In this document: piece by piece, positions 6,889 to 14,785 of the stretch
Numbering within the stretch: the stretch's first letter is position 1
Layout of the letters: each line of letters opens with the position of its first letter
Assembly: GCA_937889015.1 (NCBI GenBank)
Contig: CALARR010000066.1
Span: forward strand, 1 to 19,967
From: an uncultured Planctomycetales bacterium
GTDB lineage: Bacteria; Planctomycetota; Planctomycetia; Pirellulales; Thermoguttaceae
Length of the DNA: 19,967 bases
Direction of reading: 5' to 3'
The notes under the pieces: model-generated
Database searches by the model: none
What the model saw: the letters and a program-made list of their open reading frames with translations, nothing else
What the model was told of the DNA's origin: nothing
Position numbers and translations under genes: made by a program

Positions 6889-8802
6889 TCACGGCTTCTT
6901 CCCTACGCAGTACAGGTGTTCGGCGCCGCGGAGGAACATCTTGCCGGGCGCGAAGGCGGGGCTGGCCGTACAGTTCTCGCCCAACTCGCCCGTGCCCACC
7001 TCGCGACAGTCCTCCTCCCCCAACTCCACGACCCACGCCTTGCCCTCGTCCCCGATCAGGTACACGTACTTGCCGACCAGGGTGGGCGAGGCCTTGAAGG
7101 CCGAATCGAAGTCATGTTCCCACAGATGCTTCCCTTCCTTCGCCTCATAGCAGGTCAAAGTCCCCGCCGAAGCCAACAGCAGCAGGTACTTGTCGGTCAC
7201 CAAGGGGCTGCACGTGTCGGGCAGGCCGTCTTCGCCCGTCCAGGCCACGTGGGTCTTCGTCACGTCCCCTTCGCCGTCGGCCTTGATCGCCGTCAGGCAG
7301 GGAAACTCATTCGCCGCGTAGACCATGCCGTGGGCACAGACCGGCGAGGGGCCGACGTCCTGTTTCAGGCACTTCGCACGCCACAGTTCCTTGCCGTCGT
7401 CCGGGTTGTAAGCGATGACCCACGGATCGGCGCAAGTGATCAACTGCTCCCGGTCGGCCAACCGCGCCACCACGGGCGAGGTCCAACTTGCCGGAACCGG
7501 CCGCGGCGTGTCCCACACCGCCTTGCCCGTGGCGCCGTCCAGCCCCAACATCCGCGACAGACCTTCCCTGGATTCCCCATGGTCGATCTGCACCAGCACC
7601 AGTTGTTTGTGCGTGCATAGCGATGCCGCGTAGCCGTAGGGGCTGTTGAACAGACCGAAACTCTGGTTCCAGACCAGCTTGCCGTCGAAGTCGAAAGCCG
7701 CCAGGTCGCCGTTGGCGAAGATCGCGAACACGCGCCGACCGTCGGTGGCCATACTCGGCGCCGCAAAGCCCGTCTCGTCGGAAATCTTGGGCGGCTTCTT
7801 CGGCGATTGGGGCGTGATAGGCACCTCGGCCTCCCACAACAGCTTGCCGTCATCCACGCTCACGCAATACACCTTGCGCGACTCCTCGTCCGCGCCGCTG
7901 AGAAAGATCCGCTGGCCCCACACGATGGGCGAGTTGTTGCCGGGAAGCGCGATCGCTGTTTTCCAGAGGATATTCGTCCCTTCGGCCGCATTCCAGGTGG
8001 TGGGAATCTCGGTCTGCGTGCAGATGCCCATGCCGCCATGCCCGCGGAACCGCGGCCAATTCGCCGCCATCTCTTCCTCGCTGGGGTATGCGGCCTCCTT
8101 TGCCGCCGCCCCGCTCGGAGCAGCAACTGTCGCGGCCGAAGCCACGCCGGGCGCCGCGGGATCGGTCGCGGCAGCGTCTGGCTTGCCGCTGGTCGCGGTC
8201 GTGGCCGCCGTTGTGCCGCCGGCCGATGTCACGCTGGCGGCAGACGACGCCTGCGCCAGTGCACCGGCTCCGTCTTTGCCGTCCGCCGGCAGTCGCGTGT
8301 CAAAACCCAGGGCCAGCATCACGGCCAACGCCGTGAGGGCCCCGCCCAAAGCCGCCACCGCCCAACGGCCGATCCGCTGGATGCCCAATTCCGGATCGAC
8401 GCCGCTGGGCTGGGCCACGGGACGCGGCAATTTGCGGCGCACCGTCATTGCCCAACGCGCCGCCAGCAATCCCACGGCCACGAACAGCACCAGCAACCCG
8501 CCGCCCAGAGCGGCGAATCGTCGCTGTGCAAAATAGGTCTGCCGTAATTGCAGGTCCAGATCGCGAATCTGCGTCTGCAACTCGTCCAGCCGGCCTTGCC
8601 GCTCCTTCAACGGTCGGCTCTCGTCCTTGAGCGTCTTGGTGAGTTCTTGCTTCAGCTCGTGGAACTCGCGCGATTCCAAGGGGTCCTTGCCCACGCGTCC
8701 CACGTAATTCCAAACCATCAGCCCGACCACGACCAGCGACAACACAACCGCCACCCAAACCACGCGCACGGACATCTGATACTGGGCCTCTTGTTCACTC
8801 AT
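6889..8802 (-). CDS. Membrane-anchored coiled-coil protein with C-terminal PQQ-like beta-propeller
   Basis: Predicted 637 residues. Transmembrane helices lie at about 11-33, 98-116 and 146-166. A charged heptad-like coiled coil spans 40-92 and a low-complexity Ala/Ser/Thr linker spans about 176-237. A PQQ-like/WD40-like propeller follows from 'WPRFRGHGG' (249-257) to the end, with recurring 'G..LW' blade ends (DGKLLWEAEV, DGKELWRAK, EGKHLWEHD). Positive charges (RWAMTVRRK after helix 2) place the coiled coil and propeller in the periplasm. No CXXCH haem motif is seen; whether the propeller binds a cofactor cannot be told, and most proteins with this signature are scaffolds. The start at 8802 has GGAGG 8 nt upstream and overlaps the preceding stop by ATGA (8799-8802), implying translational coupling with the polyferredoxin gene. 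Confidence 0.8.
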   Translation of the reverse strand: MSEQEAQYQMSVRVVWVAVVLSLVVVGLMVWNYVGRVGKDPLESREFHELKQELTKTLKDESRPLKERQGRLDELQTQIRDLDLQLRQTYFAQRRFAALGGGLLVLFVAVGLLAARWAMTVRRKLPRPVAQPSGVDPELGIQRIGRWAVAALGGALTALAVMLALGFDTRLPADGKDGAGALAQASSAASVTSAGGTTAATTATSGKPDAAATDPAAPGVASAATVAAPSGAAAKEAAYPSEEEMAANWPRFRGHGGMGICTQTEIPTTWNAAEGTNILWKTAIALPGNNSPIVWGQRIFLSGADEESRKVYCVSVDDGKLLWEAEVPITPQSPKKPPKISDETGFAAPSMATDGRRVFAIFANGDLAAFDFDGKLVWNQSFGLFNSPYGYAASLCTHKQLVLVQIDHGESREGLSRMLGLDGATGKAVWDTPRPVPASWTSPVVARLADREQLITCADPWVIAYNPDDGKELWRAKCLKQDVGPSPVCAHGMVYAANEFPCLTAIKADGEGDVTKTHVAWTGEDGLPDTCSPLVTDKYLLLLASAGTLTCYEAKEGKHLWEHDFDSAFKASPTLVGKYVYLIGDEGKAWVVELGEEDCREVGTGELGENCTASPAFAPGKMFLRGAEHLYCVGKKP

Positions 8803-10136
8803 CGCTGTGCCTCCGTGGTGCCTGCTTCCTGCTGCACGGCAAGGGCCGGTATTGCCGGCAGTTCCTGAATCAATCCCAACCGAAGCTGTTCTTCCGGGCA
8901 GTACCAGAAGCAGCGCCCGCACGAAACGCATCCCGAACGATCGGCCTCATAGTCCTCGCGCCGCCGGCGCATCGAAAGGGTCACTAGCTTCACGCCGACC
9001 ACCAATCCGACCCAGGCCCCCAGCCAGGCCCCGCTGACGCGAAACAGATCGAACCACCTCAGGGCTTCGGCATAGAGCTGTTCGCGCTGCCGGCCCGTAT
9101 TACGGAAGGCATCGCTGGCGTCGGTCGTGCCTTCCACCACCCCAGTCTCTTCCGCGCGCACGCGTTCTGCCAGCCGCACCGTGGGGTGCAGATTTGCCAA
9201 GGGGATCGCCAACTGCGTGCCCAGCCACCAACCGCCCCCAACCAGAAGCGGCAGCAGCGCCAACAGCACTACCAGCCGCCGCCGCGCACGGCGTCGCTCC
9301 TGCGGCGCTGGCGCCACGGTCGGCTCGCGAATTGCTCCGTACGGGCAAGCGTCTTCGCACAGCCGGCAGCGGATGCACTCTTTGGGCGGAATCCGCACGT
9401 GCCACTTCGACAGCGGCGAGAGCACGCGGAACATGGCCCCCAACGGGCACAGGTAGCGGCAGTAGGGCCTCCCCACGAACACGCCCAGCAGCAACAACCC
9501 GCCGCCGAACATCAGCATGTTCAAGCTTCCGTTCAGGCGGAAGAACGCCACGAAGGGATCGTACCGGCAGATCACGAAGGCCGTGCCCGTGGCCGCAAAG
9601 ATCACAGCCGCACCCAAGTACACAAAGGGCAACAGACCCAGGCAGTGCTCCAGCCAGCCCGGCACGCGCACCGGGCGCAGGGCCACCAACTCCTGCACCG
9701 CCCCCAGCGGGCAGACGGCCGCGCAGAAGGTCCGGCCAAAGAACAACGTGAACAAGAGCGGCAATACGAAAAACCCCACCGCCGCCAGCGGAATCGTGTA
9801 CTGAGGATCGGCGATCGCCAGGGCCACGTTCTGAATCGCGCCGATCGAGCAGATGCAGCCGTTGCGCACAAAGCCCAACCACACCAGCGAGCCGATCGTC
9901 AGCAGGAACAACGCGCGCCGCGACCGCGTGTACAGGGCGAAATAGGTCGCCAGCACCAGGGCCAGCGCCAGCACACCCAGGTCCACGTACTCCCAGGCCG
10001 CCGACTCGCGCCCCGGAAACTGGGTCGTGGGCAGCGCGTGGTCGCTGAAGTCCGGCGGGGGAAAACGCTGCTCCGCCCAGGCCAGCCCCGGCCACGCCAA
10101 CAGCAATACCCACAGCCCATGTCGCAGCCCGCTCAT
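8799..10136 (-). CDS. NosR/NapH-like membrane polyferredoxin
   Basis: Predicted 445 residues. An N-terminal signal-like helix ends in AWA-E, followed by about seven transmembrane helices (about 52-70, 76-92, 115-133, 168-188, 205-222, 287-306, 366-387). Two C-x3-C-P motifs (C138/C142 and C226/C230) are the hallmark of the NosR/NapH/PceC-like membrane Fe-S family. Two ferredoxin motifs follow: complete C254/257/260/264 and C403/406/409/413. Positively charged loops (RSRR after helix 1, RRRARRR before helix 6, RRRR after helix 7) place all of these on the cytoplasmic side. The periplasmic FMN-binding domain of NosR is absent, and an unusual CIC pair sits at 94-96. It probably carries electrons between the cytoplasmic NuoEF-like module and periplasmic proteins (inference). 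The start at 10136 is backed by GGGAGGGG and an ATGA overlap with the upstream ferredoxin gene. Confidence 0.85.
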   Translation of the reverse strand: MSGLRHGLWVLLLAWPGLAWAEQRFPPPDFSDHALPTTQFPGRESAAWEYVDLGVLALALVLATYFALYTRSRRALFLLTIGSLVWLGFVRNGCICSIGAIQNVALAIADPQYTIPLAAVGFFVLPLLFTLFFGRTFCAAVCPLGAVQELVALRPVRVPGWLEHCLGLLPFVYLGAAVIFAATGTAFVICRYDPFVAFFRLNGSLNMLMFGGGLLLLGVFVGRPYCRYLCPLGAMFRVLSPLSKWHVRIPPKECIRCRLCEDACPYGAIREPTVAPAPQERRRARRRLVVLLALLPLLVGGGWWLGTQLAIPLANLHPTVRLAERVRAEETGVVEGTTDASDAFRNTGRQREQLYAEALRWFDLFRVSGAWLGAWVGLVVGVKLVTLSMRRRREDYEADRSGCVSCGRCFWYCPEEQLRLGLIQELPAIPALAVQQEAGTTEAQR

Positions 10137-10705
10137 GCCGTCCCCTCCCGGTGCTTGGGCAAGTACGGCTGGTCGGCCGGCACGCGGCGAAAGGCCTGCG
10201 ACGGGCAGGCCACGGCGATCGAGCACTCGTTGCAGTTCACGCACAGATCATGGCACACCTGCAAGTACAGCGAGCCGTTGCCGAAGGCACTGCAGCCCTT
10301 CACGCACTTGCCGCATCCGATGCACAGCTCGGCCACCAACGTGTATTCGTAATAAGGCTCTTCAATCAGCCGCCGCTGAATGGCCCCCGTCGGGCAGAGC
10401 TGGTTTTCCGCGCCCGAGGTCAGCGACGGTGGCTCGGGCTCGAAATAGCCCGTGCACAGCTCGCAGTAGCCGCACATTTCGAAGTTGTGCAGGCAGCGCA
10501 CGGCCGACTCGTCCAGCACGCAATACGTGGCGCAATTGCCGCAGGCGATGCACTTGTGCGGATCGAGTTGCCACAGCATCTCGTCGCTTCGGCCGCGACG
10601 GCCAGCCACGAATCCGCCCAGCCCCACCAGTCCAATCGCCCCGGCCACGCGAAACGTGTCGTTCAGAAATCCGCGTCGGTCCACCTGCCGTTCCTGGTCG
10701 GCCAT
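10133..10705 (-). CDS. Tat-exported ferredoxin with four [4Fe-4S] motifs (NapG/NrfC-like)
   Basis: Predicted 190 residues. The N terminus carries a twin-arginine motif (RRGFLN, residues 10-15) and a Gly/Ala/Val-rich hydrophobic stretch, so folded export or N-terminal membrane anchoring is expected. Four cluster motifs are visible: C52/55/58/62; C78/81/84 with C104-P; C128/131/134/138; and C155/158/161 with C167-P. This matches the HybA/NapG/NrfC type of periplasmic electron carrier. The start at 10705 is chosen over upstream in-frame starts because AGGAGAGG lies 7 nt upstream and the Tat motif follows directly. It starts 2 nt after the preceding stop and overlaps the NosR/NapH-like gene by ATGA, a pairing that mirrors NapG-NapH, where such proteins pass electrons across the membrane. 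Confidence 0.9.
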   Translation of the reverse strand: MADQERQVDRRGFLNDTFRVAGAIGLVGLGGFVAGRRGRSDEMLWQLDPHKCIACGNCATYCVLDESAVRCLHNFEMCGYCELCTGYFEPEPPSLTSGAENQLCPTGAIQRRLIEEPYYEYTLVAELCIGCGKCVKGCSAFGNGSLYLQVCHDLCVNCNECSIAVACPSQAFRRVPADQPYLPKHREGTA

Positions 10706-10707
10706 AC

Positions 10708-10980
10708 TCAGCCCTCTCCTCTGCGAGACTCGCCGCGTTGCCGCGCCGCAACCGCCTGGGGCTCGCCGCACCGCGCCCACCGGGCGCAGGCCGCGCACTG
10801 CGGCGCACGCCGGCAGACGCCCGGCTCCGCGCCGGCGATCCGCCGCCATGCCTCCAGCGTCAGGCCCCCCAGCCCCGCCGCCACCACATACCGCCCCCCG
10901 GCGCGCAACCACTCGCGCCGCGCGGCGACACAAGGCTCGTTCTGCCGGGCAGCACAGTCATCGGGTCGCTGATCGTTCAT
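10708..10980 (-). CDS. Small Tat-type protein with C-x5-C-x2-C-x5-C motif
   Basis: Predicted 90 residues. A twin-arginine segment (RREWLRAGGRYVVAAGLGGL, from residue 21) is followed by a short region with four regularly spaced cysteines: C56, C62, C65, C71 (CRRAPQCAACARWARC). The tail is Arg/Gly-rich. The cysteine spacing suggests a metal or Fe-S site, but I do not recognise a named family. The start at 10980 has GGTGAG upstream; a longer in-frame extension to 11094 lies inside the NHL gene and is unlikely to be translated. Lying 2 nt before the four-cluster ferredoxin gene, it may be a maturation factor or small subunit of the same complex (inference). Confidence 0.7.
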   Translation of the reverse strand: MNDQRPDDCAARQNEPCVAARREWLRAGGRYVVAAGLGGLTLEAWRRIAGAEPGVCRRAPQCAACARWARCGEPQAVAARQRGESRRGEG

Positions 10981-11005
10981 GCACTCACCGCCGATCGTGG
11001 TATTG

Positions 11006-12052
11006 CTACTGACGCTTCTTCTGGAACACGCGCACGCTCTGCGTGGACGGGTCCAGGACCAGGATCCGCCCCTGGCTGTCCACGGCCACGTCATGCACCT
11101 TCATCTTGTGTTCGGTGCGGGTCTCTTCGGTAATCGTGGCCGTGGGGCACAGCATTTCCGGCCCGGCCACCACGCACACAAACTGGCCTTCGCTGCTGTA
11201 GACTTTGACGCGCGGCAGGCCCTTTTCGGCCGTCACCACGCTGCCGTCGTCCAACAGGGCGATATGAGCCGGATTGCAGCACCCGCAAAAGCCCTCGATG
11301 CCCACCGTGGCCTTGCCCCACTTCTGCTCCAGGTGCCCCTCGGCCGTATAGGCTTCGATCCGGTGCATGCCCGGGTTCACCACGCGCAACAGGCCGTCAG
11401 GGGCCATCGCCAGGTCGAAATACGGACTGGGGATGATGAACCCGCGCAGATCCTTGTCCGGATCACGGCCGTCGATTTGGCCCAACAGCTTGCCCTGCAG
11501 GTCGTAGCGCAGCACGACCCGACCGCGCGCGTTGGCCACATACACGTCGTGCTCGGCCAAGGCGATCGACGTGAACAAGGCCTTGGGCCCTTGGCTTTCC
11601 CAGTGCGCCACGCGTTTGCCCTCGGGACCATAGACCTCCACGCGATCTTTCAGGCCCACGTACATGCGTCCCGGAAACGCATGGCCCGCGCCACCCACCG
11701 CCACGCACTGCGGCTCTTCTTCCAGGGCGATCGTGGCCAGCTTGTTTCCGGAGGGCGAAAGGCACAGGATGCACAGATCGCCGGCCACGTACAAGCGATC
11801 TTCCGGCCCCACGGCCATGGTCCGCGCCTCGCGCAAGGCGACGGGCACGCGGTCCACCTCGTCATATCCCACCAGCGCTGGATCGACCCGGCGATAGGCC
11901 TCCAGGCTGTAGCCGAAGCGCGGCGACAGCCCGTTGCCCTGTTCGCCCCACCAGTCGATGCGCCACGCCGCCACCAGACCACTGGCAAACACAGCGCCCA
12001 CCAAGGTCGCCACCAGCATGCCCACGGGACGTGAAGACGGTTGTTGGTTCAT
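11006..12052 (-). CDS. Membrane-anchored NHL-like beta-propeller with CGCC motif
   Basis: Predicted 348 residues. One N-terminal transmembrane helix (about 10-29, following a polar start) anchors a propeller with NHL-like blades: 'DRLYVAGDLCILCLSPSG', 'YFDLAMAPDGLLRVVNPG', 'HDVAVDSQGRILVLDPS'. A conspicuous cysteine motif, GFCGCCNPAH (C256, C258, C259), sits in a late blade, and C94/C97 (CILC) are in an early one. The propeller is predicted to be periplasmic. The clustered cysteines could bind metal or form disulfides; there is no CXXCH haem motif. It lies 25 nt upstream of the small Tat gene and 60 nt after the PQQ-like propeller gene, in the same direction. Exact role unknown. Confidence 0.75.
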   Translation of the reverse strand: MNQQPSSRPVGMLVATLVGAVFASGLVAAWRIDWWGEQGNGLSPRFGYSLEAYRRVDPALVGYDEVDRVPVALREARTMAVGPEDRLYVAGDLCILCLSPSGNKLATIALEEEPQCVAVGGAGHAFPGRMYVGLKDRVEVYGPEGKRVAHWESQGPKALFTSIALAEHDVYVANARGRVVLRYDLQGKLLGQIDGRDPDKDLRGFIIPSPYFDLAMAPDGLLRVVNPGMHRIEAYTAEGHLEQKWGKATVGIEGFCGCCNPAHIALLDDGSVVTAEKGLPRVKVYSSEGQFVCVVAGPEMLCPTATITEETRTEHKMKVHDVAVDSQGRILVLDPSTQSVRVFQKKRQ

Positions 12053-12112
12053 CGCCGGGGTCGTTTGCCTGTAAGGTTCGTATTCGCTGCCAGGTAGGAA
12101 TCGTTGGCGGGT

Positions 12113-13528
12113 CTATTTCTGCGACACGTCCAGGCACACCATGCGCGTCATGTCGCGGAGGATCAGCCTTCCGGCAGCCATGGCCATGGGGCCCCACGCG
12201 TCGTGGCCATCAAGCACCTGCGCTTGATCCAAAGGCCGATAGCCTTGCGGCGTGGCCTCGGCCATGGTCAGCTTGCCCGAATCGTCCAGAACGTAGAGCA
12301 GTTTGTCGGCGATCAGGTAGGGACCGAGGCCAAACCGGTGTTGCGAGCCGCTGGCCCACAGCACCTTGCCTTCCAGGTCCAGGCACACCAGTTGCTTGTC
12401 CTTCTCCCGCACGCCGTACAGATGGCCTTCGTAAAAGATCGGCGTCTGCTGCGTCGAACCAAACTCGCCCGCCTTCATGCGTTTCAGCGTGCGCGGTACG
12501 ATCTTATCGCCTTCCGTCTGCAACTGCAGCAGCAGGCTGCCCGCATTGTAGCCGCCGCAGAAGAAGATCTTCCCGTCGGGCAAGACCACCGGCGAAGGCA
12601 CGGTGGCGATGCTGATCTTCCAGTCTGTCGTCGACCAGAGAATCCGGCCGTCGTCGGCCGCCACGCCCGCCACGCCCCCCTTGCCGCAATAGACATACGT
12701 CCGCCGTCCGGCGAACTCCATGGGCACGACCGAGGTGTGCGTCATGGTCCAGCCTTGCGGATTGTCGCTCTTCCAGATCGGCTGGCCCGTGCGGCAGTCC
12801 AAGGCCACCAGCAGCGCCTCGCCGCCCGGGGCCAGGATCAACTTGCCCTGGTCAATCAGGGGACATTGTCCGGCGTACCACTCGGGCACCTTGGCGCCAT
12901 ACTGCTCAACCAGATCGATCAGCCAGTAGGGTTGGCCCGTATCGCCCGGCGTACCGCCCAACGGATGCAGGCAGAGGGCGTGACACTTGGGGCCCAAGGT
13001 GACCAGGAAATCGTCGGTCACCGCCGGAATGGTCCGGGACATGCCGTGGTTGCGCTTGATGACCACCGGATAGCTGAACCGCCAAAGTTCGCGGCCGGCA
13101 TCCAGGCTGAAACACCGCAACACGTCCGCCGCCGCCTCGCGGTCATAGTCCAGCACATACACGCGGCTGGCATGAATCGCGGCCGCCGCGTAGCCTTCCC
13201 CCAGTTCCACCGACCACAGCACGCGCGGACCACCCTGCGGCCATCGGCGCGCCAGGCGCACATCGTCGTGACAAATCCCATCCAACTGCGGCCCGCGGAA
13301 TTGCGGCCACCCCCCCGGCAGCGCGGGCGGCTGTGCCGCGTCCAGCACGCTCAGCTTACCCTGCAACGGCACCTTTTCCACCGCCACGCCCGCCTGCGGA
13401 CGGTCCAATCCGGGCACTCGGGCCTGCAAGGGCACCAGAGGCCCTTGGCCCATCCACCAAACCACCGAAACCAACCCCAAGATGGCCAGAATCGAAGGCA
13501 CGATCGTGCTAATCAAGTTGCGGCGCAT
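12113..13528 (-). CDS. Membrane-anchored PQQ-like beta-propeller
   Basis: Predicted 471 residues. One N-terminal transmembrane helix (about residues 5-26, after MRRN) is followed by a roughly 60-residue linker and a PQQ-like propeller entered by 'GWPQFRGPQLDGICHDD'. Recurrent blade ends include 'GRELWRFSY', 'GQPIWKSDN', 'GRILWSTTD' and 'GKVLWASGS'. The entry motif is the same type as in the 637-residue propeller of this cluster, so the two may be paralogues. Residues suited to a haem (CXXCH) are absent. ATG 13528 is preferred over 13582 because the anchor helix begins there, though neither has a good Shine-Dalgarno. It is the first gene of the eight-gene block; 212 bp separate it from the kinase gene upstream. 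Confidence 0.8.
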   Translation of the reverse strand: MRRNLISTIVPSILAILGLVSVVWWMGQGPLVPLQARVPGLDRPQAGVAVEKVPLQGKLSVLDAAQPPALPGGWPQFRGPQLDGICHDDVRLARRWPQGGPRVLWSVELGEGYAAAAIHASRVYVLDYDREAAADVLRCFSLDAGRELWRFSYPVVIKRNHGMSRTIPAVTDDFLVTLGPKCHALCLHPLGGTPGDTGQPYWLIDLVEQYGAKVPEWYAGQCPLIDQGKLILAPGGEALLVALDCRTGQPIWKSDNPQGWTMTHTSVVPMEFAGRRTYVYCGKGGVAGVAADDGRILWSTTDWKISIATVPSPVVLPDGKIFFCGGYNAGSLLLQLQTEGDKIVPRTLKRMKAGEFGSTQQTPIFYEGHLYGVREKDKQLVCLDLEGKVLWASGSQHRFGLGPYLIADKLLYVLDDSGKLTMAEATPQGYRPLDQAQVLDGHDAWGPMAMAAGRLILRDMTRMVCLDVSQK

Positions 13529-13740
13529 GCCGTTTAGTTTACCCGGTTGCCGAGCCCTTGAAAACGATTTCCGACAGCGCAAGCAGGAATAAGTACCACG
13601 ACCTCTTTCACAAAACTGCGCCCGTCAGTCGCAACGCTGGGCAGGTCAGTGTCCCCACCTCTGCGGGCAGGCTGAAGCAGACGCGCCATACGCCCACGCT
13701 GCCCGGCCCTGGCGTCTCAACGGCTTGGACCGAGCCGCGG
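13529..13740. other. Intergenic gap before the redox cluster
   Basis: These 212 bp between the kinase stop and the first propeller gene probably contain the redox-cluster promoter. On the minus strand a weak pair, TTGTGA and TATTCC with 16-bp spacing, falls between about 13583 and 13610, but it matches consensus poorly. No convincing terminator or small gene is seen. Confidence 0.25.
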
Positions 13741-14769
13741 TCAGCCGGGTTGCAGTACTGCGGCGATCTGCGCGACTGAGGCGGTACCGGTCGTGCCCAA
13801 CTGGTGTACCACCACTGAGGCTGCGGCGTTGGCCAGTTGCAGCGCTTCGGCCAGACTGGCGCCCACCGCCAAGGCCACCGTCAGATTGGCCGTCACCGCA
13901 TCGCCCGCCCCCACGATGTCGATCGGCCCGCGCAGCGGCAAGGCCCCGAAATGGGCCACTTCGCCTGCGGCCGTGGCGCCCAGCAGCCCTTCTTCGGCCA
14001 TGGTCACGATCACGTTCCGCCCGTGCCTTCGCGCCAATTCCTGCACGGCCTGCCTGGTCTGTGCCAAGTCCTTCGGCGGATCGACTCCCAGGAACTTGCC
14101 CAATTCGACGCGATTCATCTTCAGCCCCACCGCCGGATAGCCGCCCAGGCCGCGCCGACTGTCGGCCAGGATCTGCAGCTCGGGCCGGCGTTGAGCCAAC
14201 GCGTCTACGGCCTCCAGCACGCGCCGCGTGACCACGCCCGTCTCCGCCAGGTCGACCTGGTCCATCACGATCAGTCCGTCGATCTGCGCGGCCTGCTGCC
14301 GCAGCCCCTCGATCAACTGCCCTTCGACCTCCGGCGGCGTGGGCGTCCAGTTCTTGCTGTCCAGCCGGTTCAATTCCCGCGGCGCGTGTCCTGGCTCCAG
14401 CACCAAGGGCTTGCAGTACGTGAACGTTCGCCGCAACGGCGTCTGCACGAAGCCGTCCAGGCACACGCCGCGCAGGGCACGCAGGGTCCGCAGCAGTTCA
14501 TAACCCTCGCCATCCTCGCCGGCAAAGCCGATGGGGACGATCCGTCCCACTCCCAGGGCGGCCAGGTTGTTGATCACGGTGCCGCCCGCTCCCGGCTGTG
14601 CGCGCACACGCGTCACGTTGTACACCGGCAAACCGGTCTCCAGCGACGTTTCCTGCCGTTGGGGATCGATCTCCAGGTACCGGTCCAGACATACGTCGCC
14701 CAGCACGGCGATCGACAGCCGGCCATAGCGCGCCGTGATTTCCTCAAGTCGCCGTGCGTCCATCTTCAT
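13741..14769 (-). CDS. PfkB-family sugar kinase, HldE/RfaE kinase-domain-like
   Basis: Predicted 342 residues, cytoplasmic. The opening strand 'IAVLGDVCLDRYLEID', the Gly-rich 'PGAGGTVINNLAALG' (59-73), the 'LKMNRVELGKFLG' segment (K217, N219, E222) and the catalytic 'VGAGDAVTANL' (GAGD 287-290, base D290) place it in the PfkB/ribokinase superfamily, closest in pattern to the heptose-7-phosphate kinase domain of HldE. It lacks the nucleotidyltransferase half of bifunctional HldE. It lies 16 nt after the SGNH hydrolase gene, so the two are probably co-transcribed. The substrate could be heptose phosphate or another sugar acquired through this locus. ATG 14769 and 14763 are both possible. Confidence 0.8.
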   Translation of the reverse strand: MKMDARRLEEITARYGRLSIAVLGDVCLDRYLEIDPQRQETSLETGLPVYNVTRVRAQPGAGGTVINNLAALGVGRIVPIGFAGEDGEGYELLRTLRALRGVCLDGFVQTPLRRTFTYCKPLVLEPGHAPRELNRLDSKNWTPTPPEVEGQLIEGLRQQAAQIDGLIVMDQVDLAETGVVTRRVLEAVDALAQRRPELQILADSRRGLGGYPAVGLKMNRVELGKFLGVDPPKDLAQTRQAVQELARRHGRNVIVTMAEEGLLGATAAGEVAHFGALPLRGPIDIVGAGDAVTANLTVALAVGASLAEALQLANAAASVVVHQLGTTGTASVAQIAAVLQPG

Positions 14770-14785
14770 CGGTCAATGGAGAACT

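Noticed and set aside
4320..7097. 925-codon plus-strand open frame
   Set aside because: Antisense to the NuoE-NuoF fusion gene, with no recognisable domain and shadow-type composition; its N terminus is translated from the repeat.
6889..13528. c-type cytochromes in the redox cluster
   Set aside because: No CXXCH motif in any product; near-misses such as CHGTACH in the NuoE domain and CHALCLH in the first propeller have the wrong spacing.
12104..13537. 477-codon plus-strand open frame
   Set aside because: Exact antisense of the PQQ-like propeller gene, with no domain or signal of its own.
13529..13640. Sigma-70-type promoter TTTTCA-N17-TAAACT before the first propeller gene
   Set aside because: Only four of six matches in each box, and it would leave almost no leader before the start codon; planctomycete promoter rules are too uncertain to call it.
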